The notes below the pieces were generated by a model. That model was not told the origin of the DNA, made no database searches, and saw nothing but the letters and a program-made list of their open reading frames with translations. The translations under genes were made by a program, and so were the position numbers. From positions 1-11,747 of the forward strand of contig DHIR01000110.1 of assembly GCA_002403905.1 (NCBI GenBank): a stretch of 11,747 nucleotides of DNA. Reading direction: 5' to 3'. Below are positions 6,499 to 11,747 of this stretch, in pieces. Within the stretch, counting starts at the first letter, position 1. Each line of letters opens with the position of its first letter. The DNA comes from Mucilaginibacter sp. UBA4741. Lineage in GTDB: Bacteria > Bacteroidota > Bacteroidia > Sphingobacteriales > Sphingobacteriaceae.

Positions 6499-6948
6499 CT
6501 AATCTTTCTTTATCTTCCTAAAAGAACTAATCTCCGGTTTTTTCTTTTTGGCTGATTTATCAAAGAGATGAATAGCCTTGCCGAATAGGCCCTTGGCTGT
6601 ATCCCAAACACCCTCTACAGAATCTTCTGAAACAAAGTGCGATGCCTTTTGCGATACCAGGCCAACCAATGCTTTCACCAAAAAATTAGACTTTCTAAAC
6701 AGCGTTTTGTTTAGAGTAAACGGAATAATGAACCGCGATATAACTCCTAAAAAGTCCTGTTGAAATATGCCGCCATCTTTATCACCTACCTGATTGCCAC
6801 TTTTAAATAATGAAAAAAAAGTAGAAAATATAGCGCCGGGGCTGCTAAATCGCTCTTTTAGCGCAGCGCCTTTTTCGCGCTCTAATCCCTGTAGACGATA
6901 TATTTCGTTTCTTAGGTCAGTATGGCTGTAGATAGGCAGATCAGTCAT
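6499..6948 (-). CDS. Hypothetical protein, last gene of the YtxH/holin-like cluster
   Basis: A 149-residue protein whose family I do not recognise. The N-terminal 30 residues are a charged helix (DLRNEIYRLQGLEREKGAAL, 11-30), followed by a moderately hydrophobic middle part (ISRFIIPFTL, 70-79; VKALVGLVSQ, 91-100) and a very basic tail (KSAKKKKPE, 131-139). There is no signal peptide and no clear transmembrane segment of full length, so it may bind the inner face of the membrane. Its ATG (6948) lies 8 nt inside the end of the holin-like gene, which implies translational coupling and a joint role. YtxH / holin-like / small basic protein clusters of this kind seem familiar from Bacteroidota, but no function follows. 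Confidence 0.75.
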   Translation of the reverse strand: MTDLPIYSHTDLRNEIYRLQGLEREKGAALKERFSSPGAIFSTFFSLFKSGNQVGDKDGGIFQQDFLGVISRFIIPFTLNKTLFRKSNFLVKALVGLVSQKASHFVSEDSVEGVWDTAKGLFGKAIHLFDKSAKKKKPEISSFRKIKKD

Positions 6949-7297
6949 TATTTTTATTTTTAAATATCTTTTTCACAAACGCGTTGGCAATTGGTTTTTC
7001 AATTCCGGCTTTATTTAGCTTAATAACAATGGCAATTAACAAGTAAAGCAAGGCAACACAACCAAACCCTTCCCAATACGACTGGAATACATCTGCCAGG
7101 TAAAATGCCAGTGTAAAGCTGGCAAATACAAATGCAGCCACCATACTCATTACTACAACAACATCGGCAATTAAGCCGGCAAAAATTGTTGATCCACCAT
7201 CAACTGCCTTATATTTAGCCAGTTTTAAGCGAATTTCGGCATACTCTTTAAGCTGGTCAATTAATGGCGGTTGCGGTTCTTTTTTGGTTTCTTCCAT
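6941..7297 (-). CDS. Phage holin family 3_6 / YqjE-like membrane protein
   Basis: A 118-residue protein with an amphipathic N-terminus (PPLIDQLKEYAEIRLKLAKY, 10-29) followed by two transmembrane helices (about 39-67 and 76-93) and a basic tail (KKIFKNKNND). This arrangement is that of the putative actinobacterial holin-X family (Phage_holin_3_6, formerly DUF1469), which includes Escherichia coli YqjE. Despite the family name, members are usually chromosomal and not part of phages, and there is no lysin or other phage gene here. The protein should sit in the cytoplasmic membrane with the charged N-terminal helix in the cytoplasm. It is the middle gene of the cluster; the gap to the YtxH gene holds an inverted repeat (7302-7376), and its end overlaps the next gene by 8 nt. 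Exact function unknown. Confidence 0.8.
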   Translation of the reverse strand: MEETKKEPQPPLIDQLKEYAEIRLKLAKYKAVDGGSTIFAGLIADVVVVMSMVAAFVFASFTLAFYLADVFQSYWEGFGCVALLYLLIAIVIKLNKAGIEKPIANAFVKKIFKNKNND

Positions 7298-7301
7298 TTT
7301 G

Positions 7302-7376
7302 AGTTTTGAGTAATGAGTTTTGAGTGGTGAGTTCTGAGTAGGTTAACGTATCACTCAAAACTCACTACTCGTAACT
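7302..7376. repeat. TGAGTTTTGAGT-type inverted repeat between YtxH and holin-like genes
   Basis: The left arm 7309-7326 (agtaatgagttttgagtg) pairs with 7352-7369 (cactcaaaactcactact) with one mismatch, and the pairing extends imperfectly to 7302/7376. The left side also carries tandem copies of the unit tgagt(t)ttgag. It fills nearly all of the 82-bp gap between the two genes. I associate this TGAGT-rich sequence type with dispersed intergenic repeats in Bacteroidota. It may attenuate or protect the transcript within the operon. Confidence 0.65.
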
Positions 7377-7379
7377 AAT

Positions 7380-7646
7380 TTATGCGTGTTCAAGATCGTC
7401 CTGGTATTCTTCTTCGGCACCTTTAATTTTCGATTTGATATTCTCAACTACCTTGTCTTTAAAGCCAACCAGGTTATCAATTTCGGCAGCGGCGGTTTCT
7501 TTAATAGAGTCGCCCAGGTTTTTTAATGATTCTGCTAATTTATCACGGGTTTCGTCGCCTTTATCCGGTGCAAATAAAATTCCTAACGCTGCGCCTGCCG
7601 CTAGTCCAGCAAGTAGGGCCACAACCACTTTTGTGTTACTATTCAT
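7380..7646 (-). CDS. YtxH domain-containing small membrane protein
   Basis: An 88-residue protein with one N-terminal transmembrane helix rich in glycine and alanine ([20 protein letters not shown], 8-27), followed by [13 protein letters not shown] and a long charged, probably coiled-coil tail ending [11 protein letters not shown]. The [17 protein letters not shown](D/K)KG pattern is the YtxH/gas-vesicle-like family hallmark. Members are linked to general stress in Bacillus, but the mechanism is not known. It is the first gene of the cluster and is preceded by an exact -7 box match at 7701-7708, giving a leader of about 50 nt. The tail is long enough to form a helix that might interact with the next two products, which is inference only. 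Confidence 0.85.
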   Translation of the reverse strand: MNSNTKVVVALLAGLAAGAALGILFAPDKGDETRDKLAESLKNLGDSIKETAAAEIDNLVGFKDKVVENIKSKIKGAEEEYQDDLEHA

Positions 7647-7700
7647 ATAAATAAGTTTTTAAGTTGAACATTTGAGTTATATAACGGTTAAATATCTTGC

Positions 7701-7708
7701 CAAATATA
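7701..7708 (-). promoter_or_regulatory. -7 box of the YtxH cluster promoter
   Basis: The complement of caaatata reads TATATTTG, an exact match to TAnnTTTG and identical to the -7 box of pdhB. Transcription would start near 7695, about 50 nt before the YtxH ATG. No TTG is present at the expected -33 position, so the assignment rests on the -7 box only. Confidence 0.45.
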
Positions 7709-7803
7709 GTTAATCCAATATTTTGTATTTGTTTAGCTGTAATTAATTAATTTTTAAATAAAAACTGATGATTAATTGTTCACAAAAATGTTCAGCCTTC
7801 AGG

Positions 7804-8847
7804 TCAACTGTCTGTGCCGGATTGTATCCGGTCCAGTCTGTCGGCCGCCATTCTGTTGGTTTCGTATATTTCTATCAGTAATAAAAAGTAAGATAGTAAT
7901 AATGGTCCAAATACCAATCCCAATATCCCAAATAAAGGTAAACCAATAAATACACCAATAACAGATATTAACGGATGCGTGTTTGCAACGCGCTTATTAA
8001 TGATCATGCGCAATACATTATCAATATTACCTATAAATAATAAGCCATAAGCTAATAGCAATATACCTTTTACGGTATGATCTGTAGCAAATAGTACAAT
8101 ACTTGCCGGTATGCATAAGGTGGGGGCGCCCACAACCGGTAGAAACGAAATAAAGGCACCTATTACTCCCCAAAAAACAGGGTCGGGTATACCAAATATC
8201 CAAAATCCATTGGCTAACAACGCCCCTTGTGTAACTGCAATTATGCCCTGACCCAAGACGTTTGAATAAGTCGAGTTACGTAAAGCAATTGCAAACTTTA
8301 TAGCATACTGCTCCCTAAAGGGCGCGTATCTTAATAACCCGGCCTCAAACTCGCCTATTTGCACAAACATAAAATATAGCAGGAAGTACAGTACCAGCAA
8401 GGTTATTATAATACTTGCCGCACTGCCTAATAATGATGGGAAGAGGTCAGTAGCATAGGTGCCCAGCTTTTGCAGGGTATTTTCGGCAAAGTGGGGTTGT
8501 TTAAAGGTTGTTCCGGCAAACGCGTCAATTTTTCTCAGCCACTCCTGTATAGGTAAAGTATTGGTATTGACCTCTGATATCTTACCAATCACCATAAAGC
8601 TTAGGGCGGTAAATGGTAAAACAATAACAACAAGCGATATGAAAATAATAATGAGTGCAGCGATGGGCCTGTTCCATCCTTTTGTTTCCACCATGTACAG
8701 GTAAAATGGCCTGAAGATGGTAAACAGTACAATGGCACCCAGTACAGAGCTAAATAGACTGCTTAAGGCGTATAAAATAAAACAGCCCAGCACAATAATG
8801 CTGACCAGTATAATAGTATTACGCTGCTTATAATCAAAAATTGACAT
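7804..8847 (-). CDS. AI-2E family transporter (multi-pass membrane protein)
   Basis: A 347-residue integral inner-membrane protein of normal length for the family. Segments about 12-50 and 62-88 are hydrophobic hairpins, a soluble stretch follows (about 90-135), then further membrane segments occur at about 143-165, 200-253, 260-273 and 293-327. Family marks are FISFLPVVGAP (232-242), GNIDNVLRMIINKR (273-286) and HPLISVIGVFIGLPLFGILG (291-310). Members have been described as exporters of autoinducer-2 (TqsA), as Na+/H+ antiporters, or have no known substrate, so quorum sensing should not be assumed. The gene lies 51 nt after the 65-residue DHp-like gene on the same strand and could be co-transcribed with the regulator pair. 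A small palindrome (8855-8871) lies in the gap. Confidence 0.88.
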   Translation of the reverse strand: MSIFDYKQRNTIILVSIIVLGCFILYALSSLFSSVLGAIVLFTIFRPFYLYMVETKGWNRPIAALIIIFISLVVIVLPFTALSFMVIGKISEVNTNTLPIQEWLRKIDAFAGTTFKQPHFAENTLQKLGTYATDLFPSLLGSAASIIITLLVLYFLLYFMFVQIGEFEAGLLRYAPFREQYAIKFAIALRNSTYSNVLGQGIIAVTQGALLANGFWIFGIPDPVFWGVIGAFISFLPVVGAPTLCIPASIVLFATDHTVKGILLLAYGLLFIGNIDNVLRMIINKRVANTHPLISVIGVFIGLPLFGILGLVFGPLLLSYFLLLIEIYETNRMAADRLDRIQSGTDS

Positions 8848-8854
8848 TTACCAA

Positions 8855-8871
8855 TGGTGTGCTGTACACCA
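8855..8871. repeat. Small inverted repeat tggtgt-gctgt-acacca
   Basis: Perfect 6-bp arms separated by 5 nt lie in the 51-bp gap upstream of the AI-2E gene. It could be a weak hairpin or a small operator. There is no T-tract, so it is not a standard terminator, and a 6-bp palindrome is common by chance. Confidence 0.3.
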
Positions 8872-8898
8872 CTATAAACAAAAAAGAAGCAAATAGTT

Positions 8899-9096
8899 TT
8901 ATTCGGGCTCCTTTAAAAGCTCATTTATTTTTGCGGCGCTGTTAAAAATGGTTTCTATGCAAAAATTAAAATCCTCGGTAGGATCGGTTATTTCGTAGCG
9001 CAGGGTCTCTAACGCAAGGTGGATACTTGAAAGCTGATTTTTTATATCATGCCGTAATGCGCGCAGGGTTTCCTCATCAACTTTTTTATTGCTCAT
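8899..9096 (-). CDS. Stand-alone histidine-kinase DHp (HisKA-like) helix-pair protein
   Basis: A 65-residue soluble protein that is only a dimerisation/phospho-acceptor-like helical hairpin. Helix 1 carries the H-box LRALRHDIKNQLSSIHLALE (11-30) with candidate phospho-acceptor His16, Asp17 and Asn20; helix 2 is about 43-62 (FNFCIETIFNSAAKINELLK). The H-D-x-K-N-x-L pattern matches HisKA kinases, and the acidic residue at +1 with Asn at +4 fits the known HisKA E/D-x-x-T/N phosphatase signature. There is no sensor, no transmembrane segment and no CA ATPase domain, and the downstream DNA shows no continuation, since the stop is followed by an unrelated permease. It starts 6 nt after the sigma-54 regulator stop codon, so the two are almost surely co-transcribed. 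It may relay or remove phosphate on that regulator, or dimerise with another kinase. It could also be a decayed kinase remnant, although the compact intact frame argues against this. Confidence 0.8.
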   Translation of the reverse strand: MSNKKVDEETLRALRHDIKNQLSSIHLALETLRYEITDPTEDFNFCIETIFNSAAKINELLKEPE

Positions 9097-9102
9097 GTGG
9101 TA

Positions 9103-10536
9103 TTATTTCAGGTTGATGGCCTTCATTTTATTGTAAAGTGTTTTGCGGTCGATGTTTAATATCTCGGCGGCTCGGGTTTTATTAAAATTAACCTCGCGCA
9201 ATACTTTTAAAATGGTTTCATATTCGGCCTCCAAAGCCGCATTCTTCAAATCATGCCTTGGCTCTTTTATTTCAGAGCGCTGTTCATGCTGCGACTGTGG
9301 CTGATTAAAACTATTTTGCTGATGGACGTAATCAAAGGCCGGTAATTTATAGTTTGATATTTCAAGCGGCAGAGATTTCGTAGTTATTTCGCTACCCTCA
9401 CTTATTAATGCCGCCCGTCTAACAATGTTTTTCAATTCGCGTACATTTCCCGGCCAGCGGTAATTCATAAAGCAGTCTATTACCTCGGGCGAAAAATGGG
9501 TTACATTGCGTTGCAGCTCCAGATTGGCTACCTGTAAAAAATGCTCGGCCATCAGCATAATATCACTGCCACGCTCGCGCAAAGGCGGCATATATATGCT
9601 AAACTCATTAAAGCGATGGTAAAGATCTTCGCGAAAACGGCCTTTTTGTATAGAATCTACCAGATTCTCATTGGTTGCCACAATAATGCGCACATCAAGA
9701 TCAATTTCTTTGGTACTGCCTATTCTTTTTACTTTACGTTCTTGTACTGTTCTTAGTAAAGCGGCCTGTATCTCATACGATAGGTTACCAACTTCATCTA
9801 AAAATAAGGTGCCACCATTGGCCATTTCAAAATGCCCGATTTTGGTAGCGATAGCTCCGGTAAATGATCCTTTTTCATGGCCGAATAACTCGCTTGCAGC
9901 CAATTCTTTCGTTAATGATCCGCAATCCATAGCAATAAATGGCTGGTTGCTGCGGGGGCTATGTAAGTGTATACTTTTGGCAACTTCTTCTTTACCAGAC
10001 CCGCTTTCGCCCAAAATAATTACACTATAATTTGTTGGGGCAACAAGTTCAATCTGTCTGCTAAGTTCTTTTGACGCACGGCTGGTACCCACTACTACAC
10101 CATCTGCTAAAGGCACCTGCTTTTTGGTGGATTTAGTAACCGGTACAGGCGAGGCGCCATCGTCAAGCAATGCCTGGCGGGTTTCAATAGCCTTAGTTAT
10201 GGTATTTAATATTTCATCAGGGTAAAGAGGTTTGCTTATATAATCGTAAGCACCCATTTTTATCAACTCAACGGCCATTTTAATGTCAGAGTAGCCTGTG
10301 ATGATGATAACACCTGTTTTTGGATATTGGGTTTTTATTTTGCGCAACATTTCACGCCCATCGGTATCTTCCAGCCGGTAATCGCATAGCACCAGATCAA
10401 ATTCTCTATTTTTTAGGTGTTCCAGCCCACTATTACCACTTGATGCGGTGGTTACATCAAACCCATTGCGCGTTAAAAATTTGGATAATAATAATGCAAC
10501 GTTTACTTCATCATCTATGATGAGGATTTTTTTCAT
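9103..10536 (-). CDS. NtrC-family sigma-54-dependent response regulator
   Basis: A 477-residue cytoplasmic transcription activator with three domains. The receiver (1-120) has the acidic pair Asp8/Asp9, phospho-acceptor Asp52 (VLCDYRLED), Thr80 and Lys102 (SKPLYPDE). The AAA+ domain (about 147-385) has Walker A GESGSGKE (176-183), the sigma-54-contacting loop as GSFTGA (223-228, normally GAFTGA), Walker B GTLFLDEV (242-249), and the FREDLYHRFN arginine-finger region (301-310). The C-terminal Fis-type HTH spans about 452-474 (NKTRAAEILNIDRKTLYNKM). A Gln-rich linker lies at 406-418. Phosphorylation should allow ring assembly and ATP-driven opening of sigma-54 promoters. The targets are unknown; I found no convincing sigma-54 promoter in the window. 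The cognate sensor kinase is absent; the 65-residue DHp-like gene follows after 6 nt. Confidence 0.95.
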   Translation of the reverse strand: MKKILIIDDEVNVALLLSKFLTRNGFDVTTASSGNSGLEHLKNREFDLVLCDYRLEDTDGREMLRKIKTQYPKTGVIIITGYSDIKMAVELIKMGAYDYISKPLYPDEILNTITKAIETRQALLDDGASPVPVTKSTKKQVPLADGVVVGTSRASKELSRQIELVAPTNYSVIILGESGSGKEEVAKSIHLHSPRSNQPFIAMDCGSLTKELAASELFGHEKGSFTGAIATKIGHFEMANGGTLFLDEVGNLSYEIQAALLRTVQERKVKRIGSTKEIDLDVRIIVATNENLVDSIQKGRFREDLYHRFNEFSIYMPPLRERGSDIMLMAEHFLQVANLELQRNVTHFSPEVIDCFMNYRWPGNVRELKNIVRRAALISEGSEITTKSLPLEISNYKLPAFDYVHQQNSFNQPQSQHEQRSEIKEPRHDLKNAALEAEYETILKVLREVNFNKTRAAEILNIDRKTLYNKMKAINLK

Positions 10537-10686
10537 ATCAGCAATTCGGATTAACGGGTAACAAATTGAGAGGTAAGTTACACAAAAATGCTAATTCTAA
10601 TGATATTTTATAACTGAATGGGGGATTAGTCGCTATTTTTTTACGATATTAATTGAAGTGCTAAATTTACAGACAACTACCAGCAA

Positions 10687-11307
10687 CTATAAGTTAAATG
10701 CATAAGCTACACGCAGCGCCCAAAAGCTATTAACGTTGGTGTTATTGTAAAAAGTTTGTGTGCTTTCATAACGGATACCGGCATCAATATAGGTATGGCG
10801 TTTTTTAAGCGGCAATACCAGGCCCAACTGCGGTGTCCATGTAAATGCGTTGCTATATAATGCATATAGCGCGGCTTTATTGGCTAATATGGTTTCGCCA
10901 GCCTCTGCCTGCACATAGAAACGATTGCCAAGCAATAATTTCAAGCCGATTTTTAAAGGTATGGTATTAAAGTTTGCAAGATTGTTACCTGTTACAGCCT
11001 GTTGGCTAGAGCCAGCGTCTTTGCTGGTTAAGAAGGTAATATAACCTGCGCTGGCGGTAACGTAGAACTGCGACATTATAGGTACATCAACATGTAATGA
11101 AATACCAACACCATTATTATAGGCTGATGCGGCAGTACCCCCCGATGGTGTATTTGTCCCGGTGCCAAAATCAGTGCCGGTAGTTGAAGCCAGTTCTGCA
11201 CCAATACTTATCCGGACACTATCGGGCACATTTATTTGAGCATTTGCAGCCGAACCAAGGCATATAAACAAGAATGAGTAGATAAGTGCGTTAAAGGTAA
11301 ATTTCAT
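10687..11307 (-). CDS. Outer-membrane beta-barrel protein (paralogue 1)
   Basis: A 206-residue protein with a signal peptide (MKFTFNALIYSFLFICLGSA..ANA-Q, cleavage near 23/24) and then alternating polar/hydrophobic strands typical of small outer-membrane barrels (GVGISLHVDVPI, FYVTASAGYITFL, IPLKIGLKLLLG, FYVQAEAGETI, YIDAGIRYES). It ends FWALRVAYAFNL: the terminal aromatic strand is present, but two residues (NL) follow the usual final Phe. The C-terminal half matches the partial gene at 11527 closely (TYIDAGIRYES against SYIDAGVRYEA; LRVAYAF against LRVAYGF), so the two arose by tandem duplication. It has an exact -7 box upstream, and the neighbour ends at its own terminator, so it is probably transcribed separately. 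The role (channel, adhesion or structural) cannot be told. Confidence 0.85.
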   Translation of the reverse strand: MKFTFNALIYSFLFICLGSAANAQINVPDSVRISIGAELASTTGTDFGTGTNTPSGGTAASAYNNGVGISLHVDVPIMSQFYVTASAGYITFLTSKDAGSSQQAVTGNNLANFNTIPLKIGLKLLLGNRFYVQAEAGETILANKAALYALYSNAFTWTPQLGLVLPLKKRHTYIDAGIRYESTQTFYNNTNVNSFWALRVAYAFNL

Positions 11308-11396
11308 ATTATATGTTTCTGGATTAAGTTGTTAAAACGTAAGAGGTTTTAACACCGTATAAGTTACCGTAATTTATTGATAACTATTAATTGATG

Positions 11397-11404
11397 CAAA
11401 GCTA
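11397..11404 (-). promoter_or_regulatory. -7 box upstream of beta-barrel paralogue 1
   Basis: The complement of caaagcta reads TAGCTTTG, an exact match to TAnnTTTG. Transcription would begin near 11391, giving a leader of about 84 nt to the ATG at 11307. No good TTG lies at the -33 position. Confidence 0.45.
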
Positions 11405-11467
11405 ATATCCATTTTCAATAACTCATTATAAACTGGTGTAAAAAAATGTTAAATTTTATAGCACAAA

Positions 11468-11497
11468 AAAAGCGCCCCGAATTTTCGGGGCACTTTT
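11468..11497 (-). terminator. Rho-independent terminator of beta-barrel paralogue 2
   Basis: Arms 11468-11480 (aaaagcgccccga) and 11485-11497 (tcggggcactttt) form a GC-rich stem with one G-U pair in the minus-strand RNA, followed on that strand by a run of T (complement of 11465-11471). It starts 30 nt past the stop codon of the partial gene and isolates it from paralogue 1. Confidence 0.88.
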
Positions 11498-11526
11498 ACA
11501 TTATAGGTAGTTGTGAGTATTAGTGG

Positions 11527-11747
11527 TTAGAAACCGTAAGCAACACGTAAACCAACAAAGTTTACTTTGCTATCGTTGTTTGTGCTTACTAGTTTAGTAC
11601 TGGCTTCGTAACGTACACCTGCATCAATGTAACTGCTCCCGCCTAATGCAAACTGGTAACCAATTTGTGGCGCGTAAATAAACGCTGTTGAGTTGTCTGC
11701 ACCAATTTTGGTTTTGTTTAAAACAAATGCTGCACCAGCTTCGCCCA
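11527..11747 (-). CDS. Outer-membrane beta-barrel protein (paralogue 2), 5' end outside window
   Basis: The reading frame is open from the window edge to a TAA at 11527-11529, giving the last 72 residues. The tail reads GEAGAAFVLN, IYAPQIGYQF, SYIDAGVRYEAS and finally NFVGLRVAYGF, ending in a terminal Phe as expected for recognition by the barrel-assembly machinery. It aligns without large gaps to the end of the 206-residue neighbour (QAEAGETILA, TPQLGLVL, TYIDAGIRYES, LRVAYAF), so the two are tandem paralogues. The N-terminus and signal peptide lie beyond the window. It is followed by a strong terminator and was probably transcribed from a promoter to the right. Function unknown beyond an outer-membrane location. 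Confidence 0.85.
   Translation of the reverse strand, partial: GEAGAAFVLNKTKIGADNSTAFIYAPQIGYQFALGGSSYIDAGVRYEASTKLVSTNNDSKVNFVGLRVAYGF

Noticed and set aside
6941..7297. Prophage remnant suggested by a holin-family protein
   Set aside because: There are no lysin, tail, capsid or integrase genes; this holin-like family is widespread as a chromosomal membrane protein.
7804..8847. Quorum-sensing locus based on the AI-2E family name
   Set aside because: No luxS or AI-2 receptor gene is present, and many family members transport other substrates.
9198..9260. Echo of the DHp motif in the regulator linker (RHDLKN at residues 427-432 against RHDIKN in the 65-residue protein)
   Set aside because: The linker segment DLKNAALEAEYETILKVL fits the ordinary helix found just before the Fis-type HTH in NtrC-family proteins, so the likeness is probably chance.
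11389..11409. Sigma-54-like promoter (TGGATATTAGCTTTGCA) on the minus strand upstream of the beta-barrel gene
   Set aside because: The GG and GC pairs are 11 nt apart where 10 are required, and the first block lacks CAC; the same bases fit a Bacteroidota -7 box better.

Overview
The window looks like a chromosomal segment of a Bacteroidota bacterium, most likely family Sphingobacteriaceae (Mucilaginibacter or Pedobacter-like). The basis is the moderately AT-rich DNA, the absence of clear Shine-Dalgarno sequences, several exact matches to the Bacteroidota -7 box (TAnnTTTG), the protein families present, and short palindromic sequences of the kind I associate with intergenic repeats in this group. 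The assignment is from memory of family patterns and was not checked by search. I see no rRNA, tRNA, CRISPR array, transposase or prophage module.

Layout. On the minus strand from the left: a 74-nt palindrome (23-96), a secreted SGNH/GDSL-type hydrolase (107-874), a strong terminator (907-936), a small palindrome (953-974), the pyruvate dehydrogenase E1 beta gene pdhB (983-1966) with a well-formed promoter, and an exported subtilisin-like (S8) protease with a large insert (2126-3766). A 407-bp divergent intergenic region follows. On the plus strand come a 467-residue TPR protein (4174-5577), a strong terminator, and a ComA-family phosphosulfolactate synthase-like protein (5667-6428). From 6429 to the end everything is on the minus strand. 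Reading in the direction of transcription, from the right, there are two related outer-membrane beta-barrel proteins (one cut by the window edge), then an NtrC-type sigma-54 response regulator followed by a 65-residue protein that is only a histidine-kinase dimerisation/phospho-acceptor helix pair, then an AI-2E-family permease, and finally a YtxH / holin-like membrane protein / unknown-protein cluster.

How the genes work together. Most of the window is ordinary housekeeping and envelope content. The most unusual unit is 10536-8899: a full sigma-54 activator (receiver, AAA+, Fis-type HTH) with, 6 bp downstream, a stand-alone DHp-like protein that keeps the phospho-acceptor histidine and the D-x-x-N phosphatase signature (HDIKN) but has no ATPase domain. 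It could serve as a dedicated phosphotransfer or phosphatase partner of the regulator. The YtxH/holin-like/unknown cluster looks like one small envelope operon, with an 8-bp overlap between its last two genes. The ComA homologue is notable because the classical role of that enzyme is coenzyme M synthesis in methanogens; here a sulfonate or sulfonolipid role is possible but unproven.

Several gene ends and gaps carry short inverted repeats of four different sequence types (23-96, 953-974, 6434-6491, 7302-7376), which look like dispersed intergenic elements rather than gene-specific signals.
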